This document shows, in pieces, positions 10,517 to 21,185 of a stretch of 64,000 nt of DNA (its first letter is position 1; every line of letters starts with the position of its first letter). Origin of the DNA: Cladocopium goreaui. Lineage: Eukaryota > Sar > Dinophyceae > Suessiales > Symbiodiniaceae. Where the stretch lies: assembly GCA_947184155.2 (NCBI GenBank), contig CAMXCT020003702.1:346001-410000 (forward strand), in the 5' to 3' direction. The notes under the pieces are model-generated. The model saw nothing but the letters and a program-made list of their open reading frames with translations. It had not been told where the DNA came from and ran no database searches. The position numbers and the translations under genes were made by a program.

Positions 10517-12307
10517 TCAAAAAGGTCCGCACCGAAGGGTGGCAACATCCACCAATTGCAAAACATCTTGGTGTGTAGGAGAAGGTGGAGCCACCCTTCC
10601 CAAGGCGTGATAGGCATCTTTAATAGTCTCTTGAAGCCAATCTAATTTTGGCCTACCTCTTCTTTTGAGTGGGATATTTCTTGGTGCGAAACTGTTATAT
10701 GAGAAGAGCACTTGCCGAAGTGGGTCTTTGTGGTTTGCACGAAGAATATGTCCAAATAATTTGAGCTTCTGGTTTTTCCACACCTGAGAAAAATTTGTCG
10801 CATCAACACCATATTGTTCAACTTGTTCTCGGACTACTTGATTAGTTTGCGTTCGGTCAATGAATGTAGGTGGAACATTCAAAATTCTGCGAAGTGACTT
10901 CATCTGAAAGGCATCTAATTTGTTCATTTCAGCGTGGGTTAGCTGTAAGTTTTCTAAACCGTACATGAGTTTGGATCTGACAATTGCGTTAAATACTCTG
11001 AGTTTCCAGTGTGCGCTAGTGTTTGCCTTAGCCCAAAACAGTTTGAGCTGGCAGCATGTCTTAACTGCTAAGGCCAAGCGGTTCTGAAGTTCCACTGAGT
11101 TATCAGCAGCGTCATTCAACACTGTACCTAGGTATATAGCCTGGCGTTTTCTTGGGACCAATGAGCCATCTGAGAACTTGATAGTGGAAATCTGTTGGTT
11201 AGTAGTCAAGTTAATGCATTTCTGGTAGTTGAGGTTCATGTTATAATAAGAGGACTCAACTTCAATTTCATGAAGGAGCTTGTTTATTGAAGCAGTGTGA
11301 TCTCCAAAAATCAAGGTATCGTCAGCGTAAAGAATTTCAGAGAAATAAATACCAGGTAACGGTTCAAGCTCCTTTGGGGTATGAAGCCGGTTTTTTATGT
11401 CTGAGAATGCAACGGACATGACTAATATAAACAAATATGGGCTGAGTGGGCATCCTTGACGAATACCTGCTTCCTGCCGTAAAAAGGCTGAAGAACCCTC
11501 TTCGCATTTTACTTGAAACTTGGGATGTGTATAAATGTCCTTAATAAGTTGAAAGAGGCGTGGTGGTACTTCTAACCTCTGCAGGCTTTCCATAAGACGG
11601 TCATGGTCAAGTCGATCAAAAGCCTTCTCCCAGTCTAGCATAACTACACTGATGTTCCTACCTGTGACTTCTGCAATACTTTGGAGCCGTCGGGCAAGGA
11701 AGATGGCGTGGCTAGTGGATTTGCCGCTACGGAAACCATATTGTGTGGTCATAATCCAATCGTCGAGTCCTTGTGTCAAACGATTTTTAATCATAGCTGC
11801 CAGTAATTTGTAGAATGTCTGTAACAATGAAATTGGACGGTAATTTTCCAATTTCGTGGAGTCTCCCTTTTTGAAAATAGAGACAACTGAGGCTTCATGT
11901 AAGGAATCTTCTAATTTTCCTGATTGTAGAATGTCGTTGTAAAAATGTAAAAGAGCTTTTCGATTTTCCTCATCAAGATATTTTACTAGTTCCGCTCTCA
12001 AATTGTCTGTGCCGGGCGCTTTATTGTTTGGTTGCTTTCGTATCACGGCGTCTAGTTCATCTAAGGTGAACTGGGAATCATCGATGGGAAATCGTCCGTT
12101 AGTCAGATTAGAGGGATTGACTTTAGGAGGTGGTATCCTATCCGGGTTTCTTTTCCATTGTTCTTGTGCTAAATATTCTGCAGCCTTGTGGTGGTATTCG
12201 CTTCGTGGAATCCTTCTTCCGTCCTTATCTCGAAATTTTGTGTATTTCAGCCGTGGAGCTTTTCGGAGACGCTTCAAACCACTCCAAGAATAAGAAGACC
12301 CTTCCAT
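10517..12307 (-). CDS. LINE reverse transcriptase (ORF2, C-terminal part)
   Basis: A 596-residue ORF copying element RNA by target-primed reverse transcription. Visible RT blocks are NYRPISLLQTFYKLLAAMI (about 155-173), QYGFRSGKSTSHAIFLARR (189-207), motif A with D225 in VVMLDWEKAFDRLDHDRL, GIRQGCPLSPYLFILVM, and the catalytic LYADDTLIFGD (YADD about 327-330). The C-terminal third has the RRILN and RRGRPKLDW features common in LINE ends. No RNase H or CCHC knuckle is seen. Its ATG lies 5 nt after the TAG of the endonuclease ORF in another frame; the RT frame is open a little upstream of that ATG, so reinitiation, a frameshift or a one-base lesion are all possible. Confidence 0.93.
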   Translation of the reverse strand: MEGSSYSWSGLKRLRKAPRLKYTKFRDKDGRRIPRSEYHHKAAEYLAQEQWKRNPDRIPPPKVNPSNLTNGRFPIDDSQFTLDELDAVIRKQPNNKAPGTDNLRAELVKYLDEENRKALLHFYNDILQSGKLEDSLHEASVVSIFKKGDSTKLENYRPISLLQTFYKLLAAMIKNRLTQGLDDWIMTTQYGFRSGKSTSHAIFLARRLQSIAEVTGRNISVVMLDWEKAFDRLDHDRLMESLQRLEVPPRLFQLIKDIYTHPKFQVKCEEGSSAFLRQEAGIRQGCPLSPYLFILVMSVAFSDIKNRLHTPKELEPLPGIYFSEILYADDTLIFGDHTASINKLLHEIEVESSYYNMNLNYQKCINLTTNQQISTIKFSDGSLVPRKRQAIYLGTVLNDAADNSVELQNRLALAVKTCCQLKLFWAKANTSAHWKLRVFNAIVRSKLMYGLENLQLTHAEMNKLDAFQMKSLRRILNVPPTFIDRTQTNQVVREQVEQYGVDATNFSQVWKNQKLKLFGHILRANHKDPLRQVLFSYNSFAPRNIPLKRRGRPKLDWLQETIKDAYHALGRVAPPSPTHQDVLQLVDVATLRCGPF

Positions 12308-12312
12308 TTCTT

Positions 12313-14130
12313 CTATAGTTGTTGCAAGAGGTGTGTCTCTTTGTCTTTACGCACTTCGTTTTTAATTTTCTGCGTGAGCTCTTGCGCGGTCTGTAGCTGT
12401 CCTTGCCTACAAGCTTCCTGTCTAGATTCCATAAGGTTCCAGGCGGTAGCAGAAATATAAGGTTGTCGTTGATTTGGGGGAATGACCGTGAAGGACAGAC
12501 TAGCTGCTTTTTGCAAACATTGAGCAAAGACCGTAACAGGAGTTGTGTCAAAATTTGGGGGGGAGCAACCTTGGAGCTGACGGATAGTTTGGTTGTACTT
12601 CAGGCGTTGCTCATCGGAGGGCTCACGGTATTTGGGCGCGTGTGCTGTAGACTTTTTTGTTTGTTTCGCAAGCTTAATTACAACGTCTACAACTATCATT
12701 TTATGATCTGAATCAAGAGAGGTGTGGTGAGTCGCATTGACATTTCTAATTGCATTTCTCCACCTGCGTTTTGACAGAATATGATCAATTTGCGAAAACC
12801 TGGTACTCGTACACGGTGATGCAAAAGTCGCAGCTTGCGTATTTCTGAAAGTGATTAGGTCATTGTGATGTTTCTGGAACATTGTGGAGGAGACAACGTA
12901 ATCCTCTTCCAAGCAGAACTCTACAAACAACTCTCTGTTCTCCATTTGCGCTTCGGGTAGGCTGTCTATGTTTTGATCGTCTGGGTTGAATATATGAGGT
13001 CCGATGTGTTCTCGTTCTTCAGGGAGACTTTTTAACAACTTAGCATTGAAGTCCCCGAGTATGATGTGTTGATTGTGTCTTCCGTATTGTGTTGTGATTT
13101 CTCTCAATTTTTCATAGTAACGTGTTTTTTCGGAGGAGGGCTTTGCTGAGTGTGGGGCATGAGTGCCAGTCAAATTCATTGTCCCGCCTTTACTCCTGAG
13201 CGAAAGGGTGATGCTACGATTGTCATGTTGAACAACATCGATCTTTGAATTTGAAAGGTGTCTGTGGTAAACAACTGCTACCCCTAGCTTCTCTGCATCT
13301 AGATTGTAAAGTTGACGCTGGTTTTTCCCTTTATTCTTACCTTTCCCTGCTACTGTTTTCGCCATTTCTCTTGCTTTAGACGCTTCTTCTCTTTGCTGAT
13401 CCGTAATGGAGGAAGAGAAAACAAAACAATATTGGTCATGATGTTCTTCGGTGTTTGTATTGATGTGTGTTTCTTGTAAAAACAAGATATCCAGTTTGTG
13501 AGTTTTCATCATGTGTACAATTTTTTCCCTTGCTGAGATGTGGTTAGCACCCTTACAGTTAAGGGTTGCGATCTTCAAGTTTTTTTGTATTTTTGTGCCC
13601 GTGTTATCGCTGTGAAAATGTCCATTGGTGGCGGTCAAGCCTTCTTGAGCCCTATGATAAGTGCACTCCTGGAGGGCCAAAACAGGAGAGAACTTCCTCA
13701 CCATTCTGTGCAATTTTCTTTTCTCTTGGCGTTTCTGACTTCTATTGCATTTACGCATCAGGATTGCAGCATTAGACCGTCTAGTTTTTCGTTTTGATTT
13801 GTAAATTGTTTTTGGGTCATCTTTTGTTGAAAGTAAATGCTTGTCCGAGTTGTGATTCCATCTTTCATTACTAATGCATTGGTGAGACTTGGTTCGAGTG
13901 ACCTTCAGTTGCCGCTGCCTGTTGGGGCGTGGCTTTCCCGCATTCCCAAAGTGGGGGGAGGTCGACAGGGTGGATTCAATACAATCGTAAGGGGGTTTGA
14001 ATTTATCAGTATATCGGCTTTTTCGTGCTTTTGGTGAGCTGCTGTGTCCCGTCTTCAGATGGCGTTCTTCTCTTCTGTCAGTAATTTCTTCGTATTTACT
14101 TGGTAAAGGCAAAAAATGCCTTGATGGCAC
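12313..14130 (-). CDS. LINE apurinic-type endonuclease (ORF2, N-terminal part)
   Basis: A 605-residue ORF. The exonuclease-endonuclease-phosphatase fold spans about residues 185-487, with KIATLNCKG (N191), LDILFLQETH (E220), HIILGDFNAK (D360, N362), SQIDHILSKRRWRN (D449, H450) and SLDSDHKMIVVDV (D475, H476). This enzyme nicks the target DNA. The first ~180 residues are basic and of unknown role. In most LINEs endonuclease and RT are one ORF; here the frame stops at TAG (12313-12315). Confidence 0.9.
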   Translation of the reverse strand: MPSRHFLPLPSKYEEITDRREERHLKTGHSSSPKARKSRYTDKFKPPYDCIESTLSTSPHFGNAGKPRPNRQRQLKVTRTKSHQCISNERWNHNSDKHLLSTKDDPKTIYKSKRKTRRSNAAILMRKCNRSQKRQEKRKLHRMVRKFSPVLALQECTYHRAQEGLTATNGHFHSDNTGTKIQKNLKIATLNCKGANHISAREKIVHMMKTHKLDILFLQETHINTNTEEHHDQYCFVFSSSITDQQREEASKAREMAKTVAGKGKNKGKNQRQLYNLDAEKLGVAVVYHRHLSNSKIDVVQHDNRSITLSLRSKGGTMNLTGTHAPHSAKPSSEKTRYYEKLREITTQYGRHNQHIILGDFNAKLLKSLPEEREHIGPHIFNPDDQNIDSLPEAQMENRELFVEFCLEEDYVVSSTMFQKHHNDLITFRNTQAATFASPCTSTRFSQIDHILSKRRWRNAIRNVNATHHTSLDSDHKMIVVDVVIKLAKQTKKSTAHAPKYREPSDEQRLKYNQTIRQLQGCSPPNFDTTPVTVFAQCLQKAASLSFTVIPPNQRQPYISATAWNLMESRQEACRQGQLQTAQELTQKIKNEVRKDKETHLLQQL

Positions 14131-14295
14131 AAGGTGCCTGTCTGGGTCGGCGGTGTGTCTGTAAGACTTGAAAAAAGTCGTCCATTGAGTGTGTCGTGCG
14201 GTTCGTTGGTCGCCTTGGTTCTGTTTGACGTTCTTTTTTCCATCCGATTTTTTGCTGAAGAATTGTGGGCTATGCTTGTCTTTCCTCCCTGTTCC

Positions 14296-15417
14296 CTATT
14301 CAACAGCATCACTACGGAACTCACTCTTGTACGTCTCGTACTCCTGCAGCCAGTTGGTCACCTGGTGGAATTCAAAGGTGAAGGGGAACTTGCCATATTC
14401 ATCGGCGTTGCTCATCGTTTTGGTGGGTGTTTTCCCTTTTCCTTTGCCCTTGGTTTTGGTTTTTGCTCCTTGTCCTTGTCCGTAGCTTGTGGCGAACTGG
14501 CTCTGAAATGCGTCCACGAAGGTTTCAAAGTGAATGCTGTGATCCACATAGATTTTGGCTGCGCCTTTTGAGGAGTTGAAGGTGATCCACACGAGGTAGG
14601 AGCCCTTGGTTTTGATAGCGTTTTCTGGCCAAACTGGTGCAAAGTCCTTGTACTCGAACACCTCCCTCAAGACCATCATTGCTGTTCTCATCGGTGCTCC
14701 TTTGATACGGTCCCAGATCGGGATCTGGGGCTTGAAGATGAGGGTTCCATTGCTCTGTGTGTTCATCTCGGATTTCTCTCCTAAGGCCTGTGTTTCATCA
14801 GAAGTCCACCATTCAGGGATGCCTTTCGGGAATTTTTCTTTCTGCCAATCTAGTAGCCTTTTCCTGATCCATGGCTGTGCTAGCTTGACGTGGGATTGGG
14901 GGGAAATGCTGTCAGCTTTCACTTGGTGACTGTATTCACGATCTGCTGGCCAAAACCTTTTGCTCACCCCTGCTTCACGTAGACACCATTCAATGATGCG
15001 CTCTCTATGCATGTACTCATCTTCAAGGTTGGTCACCTTCTTGTACTTCACCCAGTTGATGACGACAAACTCACTTGCGCATTTCTGTCTGTCAGTGTCG
15101 GCCTGGGTTTTCAGGGTGAACAGGATTTGGTTGCCTTGGGTGTTCAATTTGCTGTGCACATTCTGGAGGTCATCTCTGAGAATGGCTAGTTCAATGTTGA
15201 GGTCTTGTTTTCCTCCTCCTTCTGGCTTTTCCATCTGATCATGTGCTTCTTCTTTAGCGATGTTTTGTTTCTTGGCTTCTCTGTCTGGTGTCTTGGCTGG
15301 CGTGAGTTGTCTTTTCTCTTTTTCTTTTTCGGTTTCCATCTCTAGCATCGCACTCTCATCATCCGCCATCAATTGCCCGGCTGACTTTGGTGCCCACTGC
15401 CGTGTGGCAGCCGACAT
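14296..15417 (-). CDS. LINE ORF1 protein
   Basis: A 373-residue ORF, ATG at 15417 with an in-frame stop shortly upstream. The N-terminal part is highly charged (ETEKEKEKRQLTPAKT) and predicted coiled coil; the middle has many aromatic residues (KRFWPADREYSHQVKAD, IPEWWTSDETQ). A basic KTKTKGKGKGKTPTKT tract near residue 325 suits RNA binding. By position it is the RNA chaperone that packages element RNA. I recognise no CCHC knuckle and cannot confirm an RRM by eye. Confidence 0.75.
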   Translation of the reverse strand: MSAATRQWAPKSAGQLMADDESAMLEMETEKEKEKRQLTPAKTPDREAKKQNIAKEEAHDQMEKPEGGGKQDLNIELAILRDDLQNVHSKLNTQGNQILFTLKTQADTDRQKCASEFVVINWVKYKKVTNLEDEYMHRERIIEWCLREAGVSKRFWPADREYSHQVKADSISPQSHVKLAQPWIRKRLLDWQKEKFPKGIPEWWTSDETQALGEKSEMNTQSNGTLIFKPQIPIWDRIKGAPMRTAMMVLREVFEYKDFAPVWPENAIKTKGSYLVWITFNSSKGAAKIYVDHSIHFETFVDAFQSQFATSYGQGQGAKTKTKGKGKGKTPTKTMSNADEYGKFPFTFEFHQVTNWLQEYETYKSEFRSDAVE

Positions 15418-15470
15418 GCGTGCAGCTACCCTTACTAATCACAAAGAGAAACAGGTACCCTGGTTCGAAC

Positions 15471-15488
15471 CACAATGCTGGGCACCAA
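15471..15488. repeat. LINE target-site duplication, 5' side
   Basis: CACAATGCTGGGCACCAA, which equals the 3' side copy plus a CTG insertion. An A-run and a perfect hairpin follow directly. Confidence 0.55.
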
Positions 15489-15497
15489 AAAAAAAAA

Positions 15498-15544
15498 TGT
15501 TTAACTTTAGTATTTTTGGGCACCAAAAATACTAAAGTTAAACA
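15498..15544. repeat. Perfect 22-bp hairpin
   Basis: 15498-15519 and 15523-15544 are exact reverse complements separated by GCA. The inner part reads TTTTTGGGCACCAAAAA, so the LINE target word GGCACCAA recurs at the loop. It may be a tiny palindromic element or a hairpin that influenced LINE integration. Confidence 0.8.
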
Positions 15545-15857
15545 GTTTAAAACAATGGACTTACCTCAGGATGCTGATTTATATGGATGATATATGGATT
15601 ATACATGGATTATATAGTGGTTCATAGAGGTTAATAGTGATTAGTAGTGATTAGTAGTGGTTAATAGGGTATAAACCAACAACAATGGGAATATCATGGG
15701 GATATATGCCCTCCAGATCCAGATCCAGCTGTGTTTGTGGCAAATCTTCCCCCCACGAAAATGGGTTTTTCTGGGTGAAACCGAAGTCATGGTAGCCCCA
15801 AATCATCCTATTTTTCACCAATGGTGAATTCCGGATTCCCCATTAAGACACCCACAG

Positions 15858-15984
15858 ATGGAGGTGAAACCTAAGTCATGGGGGTGCCCCCAGTTCTCAT
15901 CCATTTATAGATGGAGATTTTCCCTTAGAATTATTCACCATCCAGCGATTTTCGGGGCACCCCCATGACTATGGAAACCTCCAT
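15858..15984. mobile_element. MITE-like element, ATGGAGGT family, copy 1
   Basis: The ends ATGGAGGTGAAACC and GGAAACCTCCAT are inverted, followed inward by CATGGGGGTGCCCC and GGGGCACCCCCATG. A second copy lies at 24893-25011. It is non-coding. Confidence 0.65.
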
Positions 15985-16154
15985 ATCATCATATCCTGGC
16001 TAATATTGGTCATTTATACCAATCATTATATATATATAACCTATATTAGTGTGATAACTAATCATTTCAGAATTATATACCCCATGACTATAGAAACCTC
16101 CATATTTGTTCTTAGTTGGGAGGATCGTAAAAACCAACTCGTCACTGGACCGGC

Positions 16155-16203
16155 CTTGATTCTGTAGCTGCACGGAATTCTGCTGCTGCAGCTGAGAGAT
16201 TTC
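16155..16203 (-). CDS. Coiled-coil gene exon (chain, fourth)
   Basis: Starts in phase 0 after CGGTCAG and reads EISQLQQQNSVQLQNQ. The donor is either CAAG|GCCGGT (end 16155) or CCA|GTGACG (end 16146); both leave phase 1, which the exon at 8696 needs. The LINE lies in the following intron. Confidence 0.6.
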
Positions 16204-16239
16204 CTGACCGATAAACAACAATAATAAGGAATGTGTATA

Positions 16240-16320
16240 CATATATATATATACCAGTATATATATATATACACCAGTATATATATATATGTATATATAT
16301 ATATATACTGGTATATAATG
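16240..16320. repeat. TA microsatellite, palindromic
   Basis: (TA)n blocks separated by ACCAG and ACTGG, which make the whole stretch nearly self-complementary. Confidence 0.7.
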
Positions 16321-17148
16321 GCACATAATGGAATAAACACATATAATGGAAGAAATATATAATGGGATATAGATGAATATGGCAAGATATACCCAACATT
16401 TGTTCATTTTCTCGTGACGTGGCTAAAAAAATGCACGAAACCCAAGGGATCCTAGAGATTTTCCCTTGGGTTCCGAGGTTGCATCTTTCTGTTTTTTTTG
16501 GGGGGATGGTTACACCCTTACTAACCAGTATTCCAATTGGATATTATAATATAACCATAGTAAATGCTGGGTAAATTATATTAATATAACCATAGTAAAT
16601 AACCATAGTAAATACTGGGTAAATCATTATTATAATTATATTATTATCTTACATCCCATCATATTATTATAATATAACCATAGTAAATGCTCGGTAAATT
16701 ATAATAATATGATGGGATGGTTATTCCAATTTGATATTATGCTGGGTAAATTATAGTAATTCACGAACCTGAAATGTTGGGCCATAGTGGGATGATTCCT
16801 CTATAAAAACCATGATTCCAGGGTTCGGGAGACCAGGCTTCGGTCATTATACTTGACCCAGATCTTGGAATTTGTTGGTTAATCTCTAGATATTTGGTAC
16901 ATGTTTGGTAGATAGAAAACCGAAGTTCGATGAGTTCTATGTCCAATGTTCAGCATCATTTTGTCAGAATCGGCAGGACATTTCGCTGAAAACGCGAAAT
17001 AAATTTGTTTGATAGGTTCCATTGGTTCTTGTAGATCTTCCCTGTTTTTGCATATATTTGGTTATTATCATTTATCCATATCATAATAATATATATATAC
17101 CCAATCATTGCATACTGTACATCCTCATTCTATCATTTCTATCCATAT

Positions 17149-17240
17149 TACCCTCTGGTTATTTAACATAGCCATGGTATAGATGGCCCATAGAAATAGA
17201 TGGTTTACCGTTCTTAATAGCATGGTGATGTTCCATGACT
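17149..17240. mobile_element. TA/CCCTCTGG element, copy 7 (truncated)
   Basis: The left end TACCCTCTGGTTATTTAACA is intact. The right inverted repeat is missing after GGTGATGTTCCATG. Confidence 0.65.
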
Positions 17241-17286
17241 GATGGTCCCCGAAAACAGCTGGTGACTTTTCGCTGGTACGGTGCAC

Positions 17287-17343
17287 CTCCATGATCTTGG
17301 TCTTCGCCTCCATCAACTGTTCTTCCAACTGCCGCTGTGTCAC
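17287..17343 (-). CDS. Coiled-coil gene exon (chain, third)
   Basis: A 57-nt, phase 0 to 0 exon between CTGCAG|GTG and GAG|GTGCAC. It encodes VTQRQLEEQLMEAKTKIME, classic heptad spacing. It joins the exons at 20141 and 16203 in phase. Confidence 0.65.
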
Positions 17344-17419
17344 CTGCAGAGTTCTGACGGGTTTTTCCGTGTGTAAAACTTGGAGTTTGACTAAAGGTCT
17401 AAGCACTAATCAATAGTGG

Positions 17420-18720
17420 ATTAACCAGGTTTAACCATGTTTAACCATGTTTAACCATGGTTAACCATGTTTAACCATGTTTAACCATGTTAACCATGTT
17501 TAACCATGTTTAACCATGGTTAATTATGTTTAACCATATTTAACCATGTTTAACCATGTTTAACCATGGTTAACCATGTTTAACCATGTTTAACCATGGT
17601 TAACCATGTTTAACCATGTTTAACCATGTTTAACCATGGCTAACAATGTTTAACCATGGTTAACCATGTTTAACCATGTTTAACAGTGTTTAACCATGTT
17701 TAACCATGGTTAACCATGTTTAACCATGTTTAACCATGGTTAACCATGTTTAACCATGTTTAACCATGGTTAACCATGTTTAACCATGTTTAACCATGTT
17801 TAACCATGTTTAACCATGTTTAACCATGTTGAACAATGTTTAACAATGTTTAACCATGGTTAACAGTGTTTAACCATGGTTAACCATGCTTAACAATGTT
17901 TAACCATGTTTAACCATGGTTAATCATGTTTAACCATGTTTGACCATGTTTAACCATGTTTAACAATGTTTAACCATGTTTAACCATGTTTAACCGTGTT
18001 TAACCATGTTTAACCATGTTTAACCATGGTTAACCATGTTTAACCATGTTTAACCATGTTTAACCATGATTAACCATGTTTAACCATGTTTAACCATGTT
18101 TAACCATGTTTAACCATGTTTAACCATGTTTAACCATGTTTAACCATGTTTAACCATGTTTAACCATGTTTAACCATGTTTAGCCATGTTTAACCATGTT
18201 TAACCATGGTTAACCATGTTTAACCCCATGTTTAACCATGGTTAACCATGTTTAACCATGTTTAACCATGTTTAACCATGTTTAACCATGTTTAACCATG
18301 TTTAACCATGTTGAACAATGTTTAACAATGTTTAACCATGGTTAACAGTGTTTAACCATGGTTAACCATGCTTAACAATGTTTAACCATGTTTAACCATG
18401 TTTAACCATGTTTAACCATGTTTAACCATGGTTAACCATGTTTAACCATGTTTAACCATGTTTAACCATGTTTAACCATGTTTAACCATGTTTAACCATG
18501 TTTAACCATGTTTAACCATGTTCAACCATGTTTAACCATGTTTAACCATGGTTAATCATGTTTAACCATGTTTAACCATGTTTAACCATGTTTAACCATA
18601 TGTTAACCATGTTTAACCATGTTTAACCATGTTTAACCATGTTTAGCCATGGTTAACTATGTTTAACCATGTTTAACCATGTTTAACCATGGTTTGACAT
18701 AGTTTAACCATGTTTAACCA
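17420..18720. repeat. 1.3-kb satellite of a 10-bp TTTAACCATG unit
   Basis: About 130 units of TTTAACCATG with frequent GTTAACCATG variants; the latter create the palindrome CATGGTTAACCATG. A distinctive run of variant units (GAACAATG, CAATG, CAGTG, CTTAACAATG) occurs at 17831 and again at 18313, so part of the array was duplicated as a ~482-bp block. A 2-bp insertion near 18225 marks a phase jump. Confidence 0.95.
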
Positions 18721-18838
18721 CTGGTCGGATGGATTGGAAGCAGATTATCAGGAGGATTCAGCAGATTTGAGGTTTTTTCAGCAACAGAATATCGAGGGCT
18801 TCATCGTGTCCCGGAGCAAAATGGGTGTCTTGACACAC

Positions 18839-18934
18839 CAACTAATAGTAACTAATAGTAACTTATAGTAACTTATAGTAACTAATAGTAACTAATAGTA
18901 ACTAATAGTAACTAATAGTAACTAATAGTAACTA
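18839..18934. repeat. ACTAATAGTA tandem repeat
   Basis: About nine copies of a 10-bp unit, two of them with ACTTATAGTA. It follows the larger 10-bp satellite by only ~120 bp. Confidence 0.9.
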
Positions 18935-18949
18935 TGTGGATTTTTCAAC

Positions 18950-20140
18950 ACGACTTACCATCCGGTAACGTGGCAATGTCCCATTTCTCCCATTTCGTTC
19001 CGGGATTTCCCAGATACGCAAAGGTGGGGACACACCAGGGCCCAGCTCAAGGCAGGCTCTATATCCGCATTGGGATTTATAGATAATCAGGATGTAATCT
19101 ATATGACCCAATTATAGATTTATAGATGATTGGGATCTATGTCATTGGGATTTCTATGGATTCTCTTTTGACTCTTATGCCATAGAAAATCCAGGATTTC
19201 GAATTCAAAAACAGTTGCAAGATCTTGCAATGTATAATGTAGCAGTTACCCATGTGTTCTCCTCAAAATCCCTTCTATGCAAACAAGTCAACCACGGCTG
19301 GGTTAGATATTCTTGGTCCCATCTCCCACCTCAAGAAATACTCCAAGATCATCACCAATAAATGGGCTATAGTCCCTTACATATTACCATCATAAGGGCC
19401 CCATATCCCAACCATTCCCAACCTATGGTGATATCGCAAGAAATGGGCAATATCAGATCCATTAATACTCCATTATATCAATATACAATATATATATATA
19501 TGGATAATATAATGTTGATATTAATACTCATGGGATGATGTTGATAAAACAGATATTGCCCATTTATGATGATCAACAAATGATGATACAACATGAATAT
19601 ACTCCGTTTTATACACATCAAAACACGGCCCCAAACTCGTCACCCAGGGGATGAATTCGGTGGGGATTCATCCCATGGAAATTCCAATAATTCGGTGTGT
19701 CTGGAAATAAGGTATCATTACCACCAATTTGTAGGGAAACTATGGGAAAATGATCATGATGTTCATATATATCATATATGTTCATTGGGTTTAGGGCCAC
19801 ACGATCTTCAGACAAGGCCATTGGAAATTCCGAAATTCCCATCCTACAGGATGATGCCCAGTGATGTGAAGGTCGGTTAAGAAGCCCCATGAATACTATA
19901 GAAATTGATCTATATCTATATTCTATAGTAGTGTTATAAAATCATACTATATCTATATTCTATACCCATGTATATTTTATTGATAATGCTAGAAATTCTA
20001 TATCTATCACTAAATTCCAGTGGCTGAATTTAGTCATAAGTTGATTTATAAACCCCAATGAATACTAGTTCGTTATATCTACCATAGTCACCATAGTTAA
20101 TTCAGCAACTTTTTTAGGCAACTGAACGCTACGCGATGGC
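18950..20140. other. Intron sequence, possible missed exon
   Basis: A strong donor-like ATG|GTAAGT lies at about 18953 in the minus sense, following an open stretch back to about 19030, but no frame is clearly coding. The remainder is AT-rich and unremarkable. Confidence 0.3.
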
Positions 20141-20209
20141 CTCAAAGTCCAGTTTCAGCACCAGCGCATCTCGCATTTCCAGCAGATCATCCTGAGATTT
20201 CTGCAGCTC
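20141..20209 (-). CDS. Coiled-coil gene exon (chain, second)
   Basis: A 69-nt, phase 0 to 0 exon between CCTCAG|GAG and GAG|GCCATC (GC donor). It encodes ELQKSQDDLLEMRDALVLKL then DFE. Confidence 0.65.
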
Positions 20210-21185
20210 CTGAGGCGCCCCCGATTTTGGGGAGGGGATCGCCGGGAAAGGTGTGAAAATAGCGAGTTCATATGCTACTTAAGGGGTAAAATAGTGGAAA
20301 TCGAGGGGAAATCAAGGTCCTTGGTCACATGGTGGGCAAATGGAGTAAGGGGTAAAATGACACATCTGCAAAAGTGAAGATCATTCACCTGTCATCGGTT
20401 GGATCAATCCTGTTGAAGTGGCAGGCGTGCTAGTTGCGGAAAGGTTCAGGTGTATTGTATAGAGGAAATCTCATGCTTTTTCATATTGTTGAAAGGATGG
20501 AAACTCCCAAGTTGTGTAAGATATTGTTTTTGCTGGCAAAAAAGTATAACTAACTAGTAAAAGTCTATTTAGTATCATTTAGTGAGGTAATTTATCAATG
20601 AATTCCCCACTAGAACCCAATGTCCCAATGAAATTTCATGATCAATTGATACCCCGAAAGTAATTCACATGATATTTAAGGAACAATTACCCTAGGTTAA
20701 ACTAACATAGATGTGAAAAACCCATGTTTTCTCTAAGGAAGTGATCTCCAATTCATGGATTTTCCACATCTGTCAACGTTTACTGGACTACGGGATGGTA
20801 TATCATCAACAATTACGAACTGTATCATTATGATTGATAATTTAATGATTGGTAATTTAATGATTGGTACTTACTCCTTGTTATCATGACCATTATTCAA
20901 GGTAAAATCATTATACAATTTTCAAATTTTCCCAGATTGGTTTTTAAAACCCAATGGTAATTACTAATTGGAAACCAATTACACATCATTCTAAAACCAA
21001 TTTTATTAACCAATTACTAATTGGTATTGTAACCATAGAATTGGATGATGGAAAAATTTACAGGAAAGCCCTATATTTGATGGTAAAAACCATGGTTTCC
21101 TGTAAATTTTCCCTTAAACCAACCCAGTGATATAACCATTATTCAAGGCACAATGGAACCAAAGCATTTTCCCAGATTCACTCAC

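Larger units (their letters stand above)
10351..15470 (-). mobile_element. Non-LTR retrotransposon (LINE), apparently full length
   Basis: A 5.1-kb element read on the minus strand. It has a 54-nt leader, ORF1 (15417-14296), an endonuclease ORF (14130-12313), a reverse-transcriptase ORF (12307-10517), a short 3' UTR and a terminal A10 (T10 at 10351-10360 on plus). Near-identical 15-18 bp sequences flank it. It lies in the same orientation as the host gene, in the intron between the exons at 8696 and 16155. The three ORFs contain no internal stop, which suggests a young copy. Confidence 0.85.

Noticed and set aside
15450..15490. tRNA-like B-box (GGTTCGAACC) followed by GGGCACCA at the LINE 5' end
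   Set aside because: The T-stem halves do not pair and no anticodon or acceptor stem can be drawn; most likely chance.
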